A stretch of 46,233 bases of DNA from Candidatus Zambryskiibacteriota bacterium (lineage in GTDB: Bacteria > Patescibacteriota > Minisyncoccia > Phycocordibacterales > DATDWN01). Below are positions 39,378 to 46,233 of this stretch, piece after piece. Both the position numbers and the translations under genes were made by a program. The first letter of the stretch is position 1. Each line of letters begins with the position of its first letter. The notes beneath the pieces were generated by a model. The model saw nothing but the letters and a program-made list of their open reading frames with translations. It was not told the DNA's origin and did not search any database. The stretch lies in assembly GCA_023267045.1 (NCBI GenBank), contig JAHFOB010000008.1:1-46233 (forward strand), given 5' to 3'.

Positions 39378-39460
39378 ATATTTTAAAAAGAAAATTTATT
39401 ATTAAATAATATTATCTATAGTCACCCCTTTAACATTAAGTAAAACTCTAACGGGATTAA
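39352..39460 (-). promoter_or_regulatory. Inverted repeat linking gap codons 2-9 to its leader
   Basis: 39352-39374 and 39439-39460 are inverted copies (TTAATCCCGTTAGAGTTTT.. on one side, complementary ..AAAACTCTAACGGGATTAA on the other) with a single-base bulge. In the mRNA they form a ~22-bp stem beginning at the codon after the gap AUG. Confidence 0.65.
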
Positions 39461-39470
39461 TTTTTTTCAT
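39402..39470 (-). CDS. 22-aa leader peptide upstream of gap
   Basis: MKKINPVRVLLNVKGVTIDNII in two parts: MKKINPVRVLL and NVKGVTIDNII. TATAAT (39477-39482) lies 6 nt before the ATG, the same spacing as other leaderless genes here. Codons 4-11 form the 5' arm of the hairpin with gap. The stop is 24 nt before the gap ATG. A true peptide product is unproven; translation itself may be the signal. Confidence 0.45.
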   Translation of the reverse strand: MKKINPVRVLLNVKGVTIDNII

Positions 39471-39476
39471 ATTTGA

Positions 39477-39482
39477 ATTATA
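39477..39482 (-). promoter_or_regulatory. -10 box of the leader-gap unit
   Basis: GGTATAAT, 6 nt from the leader ATG. Confidence 0.5.
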
Positions 39483-39504
39483 CCAAACAGATAATAAAAA
39501 CGAA

Positions 39505-39540
39505 AACGACCCGAGTGGCTTGGTAGCCAACTCGAGCCGT
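39505..39540 (-). terminator. Terminator of the 53-aa membrane protein gene
   Basis: ACGGCTCGAGT / ACTCGGGTCGT stem with inner GGCT/AGCC, then TTTTCGTTTTTATT on the minus strand. Confidence 0.8.
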
Positions 39541-39547
39541 TGAGACT

Positions 39548-39709
39548 TTATTGCACCCCCCAGAAAATCACGATAAGGACCACTGCGGTCATCACGATCG
39601 ACGGAGTCCGCAGCTGCTTCTTGCCCAAGCCAGGCGCATTTGGCCAAAGAGCCTCGAACATCAAAAAAAGAACAAGGAACGACTGAAGTGCTGTCAGAAG
39701 TGTTGTCAT
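39548..39709 (-). CDS. Tiny two-helix membrane protein
   Basis: A 53-aa protein: hydrophobic segment LLTALQSFLVLFLMFEAL, a short basic loop (GLGKKQLRTP) and a second helix IVMTAVVLIVIFWGV. AAAGGAG 6 nt before the ATG, a perfect promoter (TTGACA, 17 bp, TATAAT at 39756-39784) and an intrinsic terminator make it a clear stand-alone gene. High GC compared with gap and nrdB. Function unknown. Confidence 0.7.
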   Translation of the reverse strand: MTTLLTALQSFLVLFLMFEALWPNAPGLGKKQLRTPSIVMTAVVLIVIFWGVQ

Positions 39710-39755
39710 CTGAAACTCCTTTGGTCAGCCTAATGCCGACCCCATATCCGTACCT

Positions 39756-39784
39756 ATTATACACCTTGTTATATGATTTGTCAA
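39756..39784 (-). promoter_or_regulatory. Consensus promoter of the 53-aa gene
   Basis: TTGACA (39779-39784), 17 bp, TATAAT (39756-39761). Confidence 0.8.
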
Positions 39785-39840
39785 TAGTAGTAAAAATACC
39801 TTAAAATAAGGAGTTTTTAGACAAGATAAAACACCATCTC

Positions 39841-39962
39841 GAACTTCCAGATTTGAGACAAGGTCGCGTATAAAATTTAAAAATAATTCGAGCCTTAGTT
39901 AGCGCTAAGGTGAGAAGTATTTTTAAATTTTAGACGATGAGATTGGCCAAATCTGGGGGTTC
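39841..39962 (-). repeat. Structured element, subtype C, at the nrdB 3' end
   Basis: Outer stem GAAC..CCAGATTTG / CAAATCTGG..GTTC, large internal loop, second stem AAAATTTAAAAAT / ATTTTTAAATTTT, inner hairpin CCTTAG/CTAAGG with flanks TTCTCA and CTCG (minus strand). It is the same architecture and inner motif as the element at 28050. It touches the nrdB stop codon. Confidence 0.58.
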
Positions 39963-40987
39963 TATTCAGCAAAAGGAGGTATCGTATCGTCTTTTTTCTT
40001 AGTATTCTCACTAGCATGACTATCCACCTCGTAGCTGGTATTCTGCTGTTCAAAAAAGTTCACCAGTTCAAAGACGTCTGTGGCTGTGGACATCCACTTT
40101 GCTGGATTTGTAACGTTGTAATATTTTGGCATTCCTAGTTCAGCAAGTCGTCTATCAGCAACGTATTGTACGTATTGGTTCACATAATCAGCGTTAAGTC
40201 CCAAAATTCCATTTGGAAACAAGTCTTTGTTGTAGTTAACTTCCAAATCAACACCCTCAATAATAATATTTCTGATTTCTGTGGCAAATTCTTCTGTAAG
40301 TAGTTCTGCGTTTTCTTCCAAAATGTTGTGAATAAGATTTATACCAAACTTTAGGTGGAGAGATTCGTCGCGAAGTACCCAGTTAATCATTGAGCCAAAA
40401 TTTCGAAGCTGATTTCTCTGACGGAAAGAAAGGGCAACCATAAAACCAGAGTAAAACCATATTCCCTCCATCACTAGGTTTGTGGCAACCATATTTCGGA
40501 TAAAATCTTTTTTACCGTCGATACTAGAAATATCTAGTTTATCTTCGGTCATACGAGTCAAATATTTGTTTATGTAAGCTTCCTTGGCAATCATCGAAGG
40601 AACTTCTAGGTGAGTACTGAAAACTGTCTCGCGATCAAAAGGAAAAGTTTCTAGAACATATTCAAAAGCCACGCAGTGGTTTGCCTCTTCCCACATAACT
40701 TTTGCCAAATATAGATGACATTCTGGCGATTTCAAATACGGATACATACCTAGAGCAATCGAGCGATTTACAATAAGCTCTGCTGGGTTGAAAAAAGCCA
40801 TCAGAAACTTCACTGCATGCCTTTCATCTTCTGTCATTTTTTCAAAGTCTTCGAGATCTTCTTTCAAAGCAATCTCGTGAGGAAACCACGTATTTCTGAC
40901 GGCTTGGTTGTATAGGTCATATGCCCACTTATAATTAAGGGGATGGAGATTCATGTCCGTAGGTGACGGTTTTCCAATGAGGGTCAT
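39962..40987 (-). CDS. nrdB: Ribonucleotide reductase small subunit, class Ic-like
   Basis: A 341-aa ferritin-like subunit generating the oxidant for deoxyribonucleotide synthesis. Aligned by spacing to E. coli NrdB, the metal ligands are E70, E101, H104, E174, E208 and H211. The radical Tyr position (H104+4) is Phe108 (EANHCVAFEY), and the first ligand is Glu (PAELIVN) instead of Asp. Both features match the class Ic Mn/Fe enzyme of Chlamydia. nrdA lies just upstream. Confidence 0.93.
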   Translation of the reverse strand: MTLIGKPSPTDMNLHPLNYKWAYDLYNQAVRNTWFPHEIALKEDLEDFEKMTEDERHAVKFLMAFFNPAELIVNRSIALGMYPYLKSPECHLYLAKVMWEEANHCVAFEYVLETFPFDRETVFSTHLEVPSMIAKEAYINKYLTRMTEDKLDISSIDGKKDFIRNMVATNLVMEGIWFYSGFMVALSFRQRNQLRNFGSMINWVLRDESLHLKFGINLIHNILEENAELLTEEFATEIRNIIIEGVDLEVNYNKDLFPNGILGLNADYVNQYVQYVADRRLAELGMPKYYNVTNPAKWMSTATDVFELVNFFEQQNTSYEVDSHASENTKKKDDTIPPFAE

Positions 40988-41111
40988 GATTTTGTTATTA
41001 AAATAATTTTTAATTTTTGAATTTTTAATTTTATAAATAAATACAAATTTCTAATGTTTAAAAATTAAAGCATTAGAAATTATTTAAAAATTATAAAATT
41101 ACAAAATTCTG
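40988..41111. repeat. AT-rich spacer with hairpin between nrdA and nrdB
   Basis: Nearly pure A/T with the inverted repeat AATTTCTAATG / CATTAGAAATT. No gene seen; a spacer repeat type also present near 8100 and 26950. Confidence 0.45.
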
Positions 41112-43853
41112 CTACTGGCACGAAATGCACACATTATTTTCATCATCCGCCGGATTCTCTGGGCCCATACCAGCGCTGACATTTAAACTGTTTAGTGAAG
41201 TATACTCGTTTCTTTCTTCTTTTGCTACAAGAGCTTCTTCTTTTTTGACTGGTTCTGGAACTGTAATCATAACTGGAGCTGGACTTTGGACTCTAATGGT
41301 TGATTCAACTGGTTTTGGTGTAGGAACTTCTTCCATTATTTCCTGTATAACCGGCGCAGAAGCTATAACTGGAACTGGCTTGGAAATAATGGGAGCAACA
41401 GGAATAGCCACTGGTGTCATGTCCAGAGATTTCTGAAGTGGCGCAGAGAAAGCTGGAGATTTGCTGAAATTCAAAACACCGAAACCAACTTTTCCTATCT
41501 TTTGAGCTTTGTTTACGTTTGTTGTCGACTGTTCTGCTGTATGGCGAGGCTTCATATGTAAATAGTATGTCGTCTTTACACCTTTTTCCCACGCAGTATT
41601 GTAAATCTTCATTGTCTCATCAACATCGCGAGTTTCTAGATACATATTTCGTGACAGAGCTTGATCAATCCATTTTTGTGCGCGAGCGGCGACCTCAATC
41701 ACTGCATAAGGTGATGTACTGAAAGATGTTTTGTAAATATCTTTTATGTGCTGTGGAATGCCAGCAATTTCTGAAATATCACCCTGGTATTCTATTATGA
41801 GATCCTTAACATTTTCCCAGATACCCATATTTTTCAAATCTTTGACCAAGTTATGATTAACATCCAAATATTTTCCAGAAATTTTATTGCGAGAAAATAC
41901 TTGAGCAAATCGCGCATCAATTCCCGGAGTAGTTGCCGCCAAAAGTCCAATGTTTGCGTTTGGTGCAACAGCCATCAGTGTGGCATTGCGAATTCCCTTT
42001 GCAACTTTCGCTCGCAAAATATCCCAATTTAGACCTTTGTGTTTACTTACTTTTGAAACAGTTAGTTCCCTACCACGATCTGCTTCAAGAGTTTTTATTG
42101 AGTCTATTGGTACTTTACCTTTTGACCACTCTGAACCGATAAAGTTTTTGTAACTTCCACGCTCTGCAGCGAGATTGGCGCTTTCATCTATTGCCATGTA
42201 AGAAATAAATTCAAATATTCTGTCGGCAAAATCCCAAGCGTGTTCGGAGTCGTAGGACATGCCGAGCTGTTCTATAGTGTCAGCAAAACCCATGACGCCA
42301 AGACCGATTGCTCTGTTTTCTCTGTCAGATTTTGCCGCCTCAGCAATAGGCAGGACATTTATGTCGATCAAATTGTCGAGCTGTCTGACAGCAAGTCGAA
42401 CAGACTCCTCTAGCCTCGCCCAACTGACTTCTTTGTTACGAATATGTGCAGAAAGATTGAGTGAAGCTAAATTACAAACAGCAACGTTCTCTCTGTTTTG
42501 TGGCAAACAAATCTCCGTACACAAGTTGCTCATGTGAATAGTACCTGTGTTGTTGTTTAGAGCACGGAGATTTATTGTGTCTTTCCATGTTAGCCACGGA
42601 TGTGATGTTGTTTGAAGAGAAACAAGAATTTGTCTGAACTGTTCTTTGGCTGGAACTTTTTTAAAGACACGCATTTTGCCTTCGTCTGCCATTTTTGCAT
42701 ATTCGGCATATCGATTTCCAAAAGCTTTTCCGTATAATTCATTTAAGTCTGGAACATCAATCGGATCAAACATGTACCAGTCCATGCCAGCATTTACACG
42801 ATTCATAAACTCATCTGATATAAAAACGGCTGTGTTTGCTGTACGCATGCGCATATAGTCATCACCAGCGTTCTGCTTCCACTCTAGAAATTCTGGGAAA
42901 TCCAAATGCCAATTTTCCATGTAGAAACAGAGTGCGCCCTTTTTCTTGCCACCTCTCTGTATGGCCCGAATAGCCGTGTCTATTATTTTGGCGAAAGGTG
43001 TCGGTCCTGTAGATGTTCCTCCACTAGATGAACGAAGTGGTGAGCCAGAGGCGCGAAGTTTGGTGAGTGACGCGCCAATACCACCAGAACCTTTTGAAAG
43101 AAGCATGACATCAGAGACGGATTTAGCAATATGTCCCATGTCATCGTGAATTTCTAGCAAGTAACAGTTTGAAAGTGCTGGATTTATTTTACCAGCAGAG
43201 AGATTTGTTGACCCACCAGCAATGTATTCATGTCGAGACATTCTTGCATAAAATTTTTGAGCCATTTCTGTAGGATTTTTCTCATTGTAGGAAAGTCCCA
43301 TGGCAATACGCATAAAAAAATACTGTGGAGTCTCCACTGGTCGCTGATCATTACTCTTCATCAAGTATCTGTTTATCAGTCCATCCAATCCTGCATACTG
43401 AAAAAGCTCATCACGTTCGATAGAAAGTGTATCAGCCAAAACTTGGAGATTAAACTTTTCTTTCATGTGTGGATGAAGTTTACCCGTTGCAACATTATCC
43501 AAAATAAAAGAAATAAAACTTGCCTTGTGTTTCAGAATAAAAACATTTATATCATCATCTGGTTCAAAATCACGAACGACATTACGATAAACCGTTTTCA
43601 AGAGCAATCTTTTTGCAACAATGTCATATTCTGTATCTTCTTTTATGTTCTGAACCGAAGCGTTGATCGTCGCCTGATCCATTTCGTCTGTAGTGATACC
43701 ATCGTAGAGAGTCAGAACTGTTTCTGTAGCGATTTGTGTTACTTTTGCTACTGGATCAAACAGTCCTCGCGTCGCTCTTTCAATAGAACGATTAATTTTG
43801 TCCGCATTGAACGGAACTTTTGTACCATCGTGTCTTGTTACATTGATAGGCAT
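41112..43853 (-). CDS. nrdA: Ribonucleotide reductase large subunit
   Basis: A 913-aa catalytic subunit. N-terminal ATP cone (VTRHDGTKVPFNADKINRSIERAT), substrate-site Cys in ALSNCYLLE, NLCTEICLP (with the thiyl-radical Cys and catalytic Glu), VAVCNLASLNL, and a C-terminal redox pair CISC. Between the catalytic core and the C-terminal CxxC is a ~100-residue Pro/Val-rich linker (VAIPVAPIISKPVPVIASAPV), longer than usual, probably a flexible tether for the redox tail. Confidence 0.96.
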   Translation of the reverse strand: MPINVTRHDGTKVPFNADKINRSIERATRGLFDPVAKVTQIATETVLTLYDGITTDEMDQATINASVQNIKEDTEYDIVAKRLLLKTVYRNVVRDFEPDDDINVFILKHKASFISFILDNVATGKLHPHMKEKFNLQVLADTLSIERDELFQYAGLDGLINRYLMKSNDQRPVETPQYFFMRIAMGLSYNEKNPTEMAQKFYARMSRHEYIAGGSTNLSAGKINPALSNCYLLEIHDDMGHIAKSVSDVMLLSKGSGGIGASLTKLRASGSPLRSSSGGTSTGPTPFAKIIDTAIRAIQRGGKKKGALCFYMENWHLDFPEFLEWKQNAGDDYMRMRTANTAVFISDEFMNRVNAGMDWYMFDPIDVPDLNELYGKAFGNRYAEYAKMADEGKMRVFKKVPAKEQFRQILVSLQTTSHPWLTWKDTINLRALNNNTGTIHMSNLCTEICLPQNRENVAVCNLASLNLSAHIRNKEVSWARLEESVRLAVRQLDNLIDINVLPIAEAAKSDRENRAIGLGVMGFADTIEQLGMSYDSEHAWDFADRIFEFISYMAIDESANLAAERGSYKNFIGSEWSKGKVPIDSIKTLEADRGRELTVSKVSKHKGLNWDILRAKVAKGIRNATLMAVAPNANIGLLAATTPGIDARFAQVFSRNKISGKYLDVNHNLVKDLKNMGIWENVKDLIIEYQGDISEIAGIPQHIKDIYKTSFSTSPYAVIEVAARAQKWIDQALSRNMYLETRDVDETMKIYNTAWEKGVKTTYYLHMKPRHTAEQSTTNVNKAQKIGKVGFGVLNFSKSPAFSAPLQKSLDMTPVAIPVAPIISKPVPVIASAPVIQEIMEEVPTPKPVESTIRVQSPAPVMITVPEPVKKEEALVAKEERNEYTSLNSLNVSAGMGPENPADDENNVCISCQ

Positions 43854-44101
43854 TTTCTTTTAGAACAAAATACTGAATTATTCTTCAATTTTATATAATT
43901 TATTCAATTTCGCCGAAAACTATGGAGAAATTGCTGAAAAATTATCAAAAATACTAAAAACTCGTCCTTTTATTGTACATCAAGTAGGCCATAAAACAAT
44001 GTGGATAAACATCATTCCAACACCAAGAAACAGTATCGTTTTTATGTAAAGAGTTGACGGCAAAAGCCTTTGGGTGTACACCCCTCCATGGAGATTTTCA
44101 G
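43854..44101. other. Spacer between nrdA and DUF192 gene
   Basis: No clear gene. On the minus strand a frame ending at ~43976 encodes a hydrophobic stretch (LPSTLYIKTILFLGVGMM) that could be a ~30-aa membrane peptide, but its GTG start has no good ribosome site. I leave it unassigned. Confidence 0.3.
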
Positions 44102-44557
44102 TTAATTTTTGACAAACTTTACTAGATCTCCAACATTCACATTTAGTTTCTGTGCTTTTCCAGCTGAAACCTCTAAAACATACAAGGAATTACTGCTCGG
44201 ATAAAATATTTTCGGATAAGTACTAGGTTGTAGACTGTTTTCAATATGAGTAATTCTAAAATTTGACCCGACCCAAATAATATCAATCGGAAATGTCATA
44301 TCTTTCATCCAAAAACCATATTTGTCTGGATTTTTAAAAATAAAAACCATTCCTTCATTACTACCCAGCGGTGTGTGACCAGAAAGACCTTTCTGTAAGA
44401 GATATTGCGTGTCGGCAACTTCCATAGAAAAAGTCTGACCCCCTAAAACAACTTTAGTCTTGTATGTTTTGTGCGAAAGAAAAAATATAATCACACCAAA
44501 AACAACTAAACAAAGTAAAATGTAACCAAATCTTTTAACAAGTCTGTGATGATGCAT
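44102..44557 (-). CDS. DUF192 family exported protein
   Basis: A 151-aa protein with one N-terminal membrane helix (about 8-28) and a DUF192 domain: VADTQYLLQKGLSGHTPLGSNEGMVFIF, YGFWMKDMTFPIDIIWV and YVLEVSAGKAQKLNVNVGD. The family is widespread and of unknown function, normally extracytoplasmic. TATAAT (44564-44569) lies 6 nt before the ATG and a TTGTTA -35 is 16 bp further, so leaderless. Confidence 0.88.
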   Translation of the reverse strand: MHHHRLVKRFGYILLCLVVFGVIIFFLSHKTYKTKVVLGGQTFSMEVADTQYLLQKGLSGHTPLGSNEGMVFIFKNPDKYGFWMKDMTFPIDIIWVGSNFRITHIENSLQPSTYPKIFYPSSNSLYVLEVSAGKAQKLNVNVGDLVKFVKN

Positions 44558-44563
44558 ACTTTG

Positions 44564-44569
44564 ATTATA
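44564..44569 (-). promoter_or_regulatory. -10 box of the DUF192 gene
   Basis: TATAAT with 6 nt to the ATG; TTGTTA -35 at 16-bp spacing. Confidence 0.55.
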
Positions 44570-44636
44570 ACATGAGATTTTTGTGTAACAAAAAACACCC
44601 TTTCGGATGTTTTTTGTCAGTTAGACTGAACTTGTA

Positions 44637-44954
44637 TTACCAAGTTCGGCCACCGCGGTCGCTATTGCCGAAACCACCTCGTCCACCTTCTCGTGGAGCT
44701 CTAGGTTCCATTGGGCGAGCTTCATTTACTGTAAGCTTTCGTCCATCTAGTTCCTGACCATTCCACTTTGCGATTGCTTTTTCAGCATCTGCATCATTAG
44801 CCATTTCAACGAAACCGAATCCTTTTGATCGGCCTGTCATCTTGTCCATGATAATAGTAGCTGAAGTAACTTCACCTACTTGTGCGAAAGCATCTTTAAG
44901 TCCACCATCATTGGTAGAGTAAGAAATACCTCCAACATACAATTTCTTTGCCAT
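44637..44954 (-). CDS. RRM-domain RNA-binding protein
   Basis: A 105-aa protein: one RRM with RNP2 LYVGGI (5-10) and RNP1 KGFGFVEM (44-51), followed by a Gly/Arg-rich tail (REGGRGGFGNSDRGGRTW). It resembles bacterial glycine-rich RRM proteins linked to RNA chaperoning and cold response. A consensus promoter at 45052-45080 gives a ~90-nt leader that has AAGGAG far from the start and no site near the ATG, so the leader may be folded or regulatory. Confidence 0.9.
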   Translation of the reverse strand: MAKKLYVGGISYSTNDGGLKDAFAQVGEVTSATIIMDKMTGRSKGFGFVEMANDADAEKAIAKWNGQELDGRKLTVNEARPMEPRAPREGGRGGFGNSDRGGRTW

Positions 44955-45051
44955 TCTATTTTTCTAGTCTTTATTTTAAACTGTAAGGCGACTAACTCTC
45001 TCCTTTTTCCAGCTTGCGCCTGAAAACCTACGAGATACTTACATTGCGACC

Positions 45052-45080
45052 ATTATACTCTACCTACCGAAACAAGTCAA
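45052..45080 (-). promoter_or_regulatory. Promoter of the RRM gene
   Basis: TTGACT (45075-45080), 17 bp, TATAAT (45052-45057), giving an unusually long leader for this window. Confidence 0.75.
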
Positions 45081-45085
45081 ATGTA

Positions 45086-45757
45086 TTATTGAACCGTCAC
45101 TTTTTGCATGGTGACCGGAGAAAGTGGCTTATCATTTGGCCCAGTTGGGACATTGGCTATTTTATCTACAACATCTTGTCCTGATACAACTTTTCCAAAA
45201 ATAGTGTAGAGATTTGGCAATGGATAATCAGCTGTCATTATGAAAAACTGACTGCCGTTTGTATTTGGACCAGAGTTTGCCATGGCCACTACACCTTTTT
45301 TGTAGCCAGCTTTATACGATGCGGTGTTTGGATCAAGTTCATCAGCAAATTTATACCCTGGACCACCGATTCCTATTCCCTGCGGATCACCACCTTGAAT
45401 CATAAAACCTTTTATTACCCGATGAAATATTAGTCCATTATAAAAACCCTTCTGTGTTAATGTTATAAAATTTTTAACCGTATTTGGTGCATCAGTGTCG
45501 TATGTTTCAAAAACTATTTTACCGTAATTTGTTTCTATTGTGATCATGTGTGTTATTTTTACTTGCCCTGAGTTTGTGGAAGGGTTGCCATTTGTAATAT
45601 TGTTTGCTGTTTCAGTTGTCGTCGCTAAATTTTCTTCTGTTCCGTATGAGTCTGTCGTAACAGAGTTACTTACCTCACTTTTATTGTCACGAAACAAATA
45701 ATAACCGAGAACCCCAATCACCACAACTACTAGTAAACTTAAAAGTATATTTCTCAT
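45086..45757 (-). CDS. Membrane-anchored cyclophilin peptidyl-prolyl isomerase
   Basis: A 223-aa protein: N-terminal membrane helix (about 3-20), a Ser/Thr-rich linker, and a cyclophilin domain (about 70-223) with FHRVIKGFMIQGGDPQG (catalytic Arg and FxxQGG), GVVAMANSGPNTNGSQFFI and FGKVVSGQDVVDKI. It should assist folding of exported proteins. The linker is partly encoded by a REP-like repeat (45562-45588, NPSTNSGQ). Confidence 0.92.
   Translation of the reverse strand: MRNILLSLLVVVVIGVLGYYLFRDNKSEVSNSVTTDSYGTEENLATTTETANNITNGNPSTNSGQVKITHMITIETNYGKIVFETYDTDAPNTVKNFITLTQKGFYNGLIFHRVIKGFMIQGGDPQGIGIGGPGYKFADELDPNTASYKAGYKKGVVAMANSGPNTNGSQFFIMTADYPLPNLYTIFGKVVSGQDVVDKIANVPTGPNDKPLSPVTMQKVTVQ
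45562..45588. repeat. REP-like repeat in the cyclophilin linker
   Basis: CTTGCCCTGAGTTTGTGG then AAGGGTTGCC, encoding NPSTNSGQ; related to the smc insert at 920-945, which shares CTTGCCCTGAG in reverse complement. Confidence 0.5.
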
Positions 45758-45829
45758 CAGTTCATTATTTACTAAAAATTAAAAGGTGTCTAGTAAAATA
45801 TATTTGTTGTATTATAGTCTATATTATTT

Positions 45830-45922
45830 GGAAGAGTACCGAAGTGGTCATAACGGCGCCGATTCGAAATCGGATGGTCGGGTAAAACCGGCACGTGAGT
45901 TCAAATCTCATCTCTTCCGCCA
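45830..45922 (+). tRNA. tRNA-Ser (anticodon CGA)
   Basis: A type II tRNA: acceptor GGAAGAG/CTCTTCC, anticodon loop TTCGAAA between CCGA/TCGG, long variable arm GTCGG/CCGGC, T arm GTGAG/CTCAT with TTCAAAT, discriminator G and encoded CCA. The 27-43 pair is a mismatch (G-A). Confidence 0.9.
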
Positions 45923-45923
45923 T

Positions 45924-45994
45924 GCGGGTATGGTTCAGTGGCAGAATGCGGCCTTCCCAAGGCTGAGACGCGGTTTCGATTACCGCTACCCGCA
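45924..45994 (+). tRNA. tRNA-Gly (anticodon CCC)
   Basis: Acceptor GCGGGTA/TACCCGC, anticodon stem CGGCC/GGCTG with loop TTCCCAA, T arm GCGGT/ACCGC with TTCGATT. One base after tRNA-Ser. CCA is not encoded (A then CAA), unlike the other two tRNAs in this window. Its T-loop and 3' acceptor strand begin a 138-bp tandem repeat. Confidence 0.9.
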
Positions 45995-46233
45995 CAAAAG
46001 CAAAGCTTTTGTGTAATCGAAACGGTCGGAGCGATTTAATCTTCAGCAGAAGATTAACGCGAGACGGGGTCGGCAGAAATTTGTGAGAGACGGCGAACAA
46101 ATTATCTGTGACTTCGATTACCGCTACCCGCACAAAAGCAAAGCTTTTGTGTAATCGAAACGGTCGGAGCGATTTAATCTTCAGCAGAAGATTAACGCGA
46201 GACGGGGTCGGCAGAAATTTGTGAGAGACGGCG
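45975..46233 (+). repeat. 138-bp tandem repeat starting in the tRNA-Gly 3' end
   Basis: 45975-46112 is repeated from 46113 without mismatch to the window end (121 bp seen). Each unit begins with the tRNA T-loop and acceptor strand, then the hairpin CACAAAAGC/GCTTTTGTG, then TAATCGAA, which is complementary to the T-loop TTCGATTA, a second hairpin (TTAATCTTC/GAAGATTAA with loop AGCA) and a third (ACAAAT/ATTTGT). More units may follow beyond the window. Confidence 0.8.

Noticed and set aside
39402-39764. 120-aa ORF upstream of gap
   Set aside because: It crosses the promoter, the 53-aa gene in another frame, and a terminator. Only its last 22 codons, behind a -10 box, look functional.
1-46233. 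CRISPR array
   Set aside because: No regularly spaced direct repeats with unique spacers and no cas genes were seen. The only tandem repeat is the 138-bp tRNA-linked unit.

Overview
This window looks like a chromosomal segment of a Patescibacteria (CPR) genome, most likely a Parcubacteria-type lineage. That is inference from gene content: a shortened SMC without a hinge, PheT without its EMAP-like B2 domain, ThrRS without TGS and editing domains, a NusB-Nudix fusion, a class Ic-like ribonucleotide reductase, and a split transketolase with other pentose-phosphate and lower-glycolysis enzymes. The genetic code is standard: TAA, TAG and TGA all end ordinary genes.

Layout. 1-6000: a small Cys-rich protein, smc, a RhuM/Fic protein, and a more GC-rich accessory operon (HTH protein, small protein, ParB-like protein). 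6000-9700: rnc, nusB-nudix, rpmF, a Nudix hydrolase, rnhB, a tiny membrane protein. 9700-16800: dnaE, thrS, gyrB. 16900-20800: an accessory gene, a REP-associated (RAYT) HUH transposase with its REPs, pheT (interrupted by an in-frame amber codon) and pheS. 20900-25100: a processive glycosyltransferase, a thioredoxin-like membrane protein, a glycine-zipper peptide, tRNA-Thr, tsf, rpsB. 25100-31400: prfA, rpmE, a secreted coiled-coil transglycosylase and rplY, interleaved with large structured repeats. 31400-39500: a carbon-metabolism block (fba, a TrpR-like regulator, a PfkB kinase, two transketolase halves, rpe, rpiB, gap). 39500-46233: a tiny membrane protein, nrdB, nrdA, DUF192, an RRM protein, a cyclophilin, tRNA-Ser, tRNA-Gly and a 138-bp tandem repeat.

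Two kinds of transcription unit are visible. About ten units, mostly housekeeping genes, have a TATAAT-like -10 box 6-12 nt before the ATG and so look leaderless or nearly so. Small accessory genes and two putative non-coding RNAs instead have strong -35/-10 promoters or Shine-Dalgarno sites and, in most cases, intrinsic terminators.

The most unusual content is an intergenic family of about 170-185 bp structured elements (four clear copies). They share junction motifs while their helices change in a compensating way. They occur as two inverted pairs, each enclosing an independently promoted cargo: a small ORF, and a ~450-nt structured RNA. Related or analogous elements sit on the stop codons of dnaE, rpmE, the transglycosylase and nrdB. 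A second theme is palindromes inserted in frame in gyrB (two), rplY, smc (two) and pheT, some with clear compensatory changes, next to a RAYT that could be linked to one of these families. Other regulatory signals are a TrpR-like regulator with near-identical palindromes at its own, pfkB and fba promoters, and a leader ORF whose RNA can pair with the start of gap.
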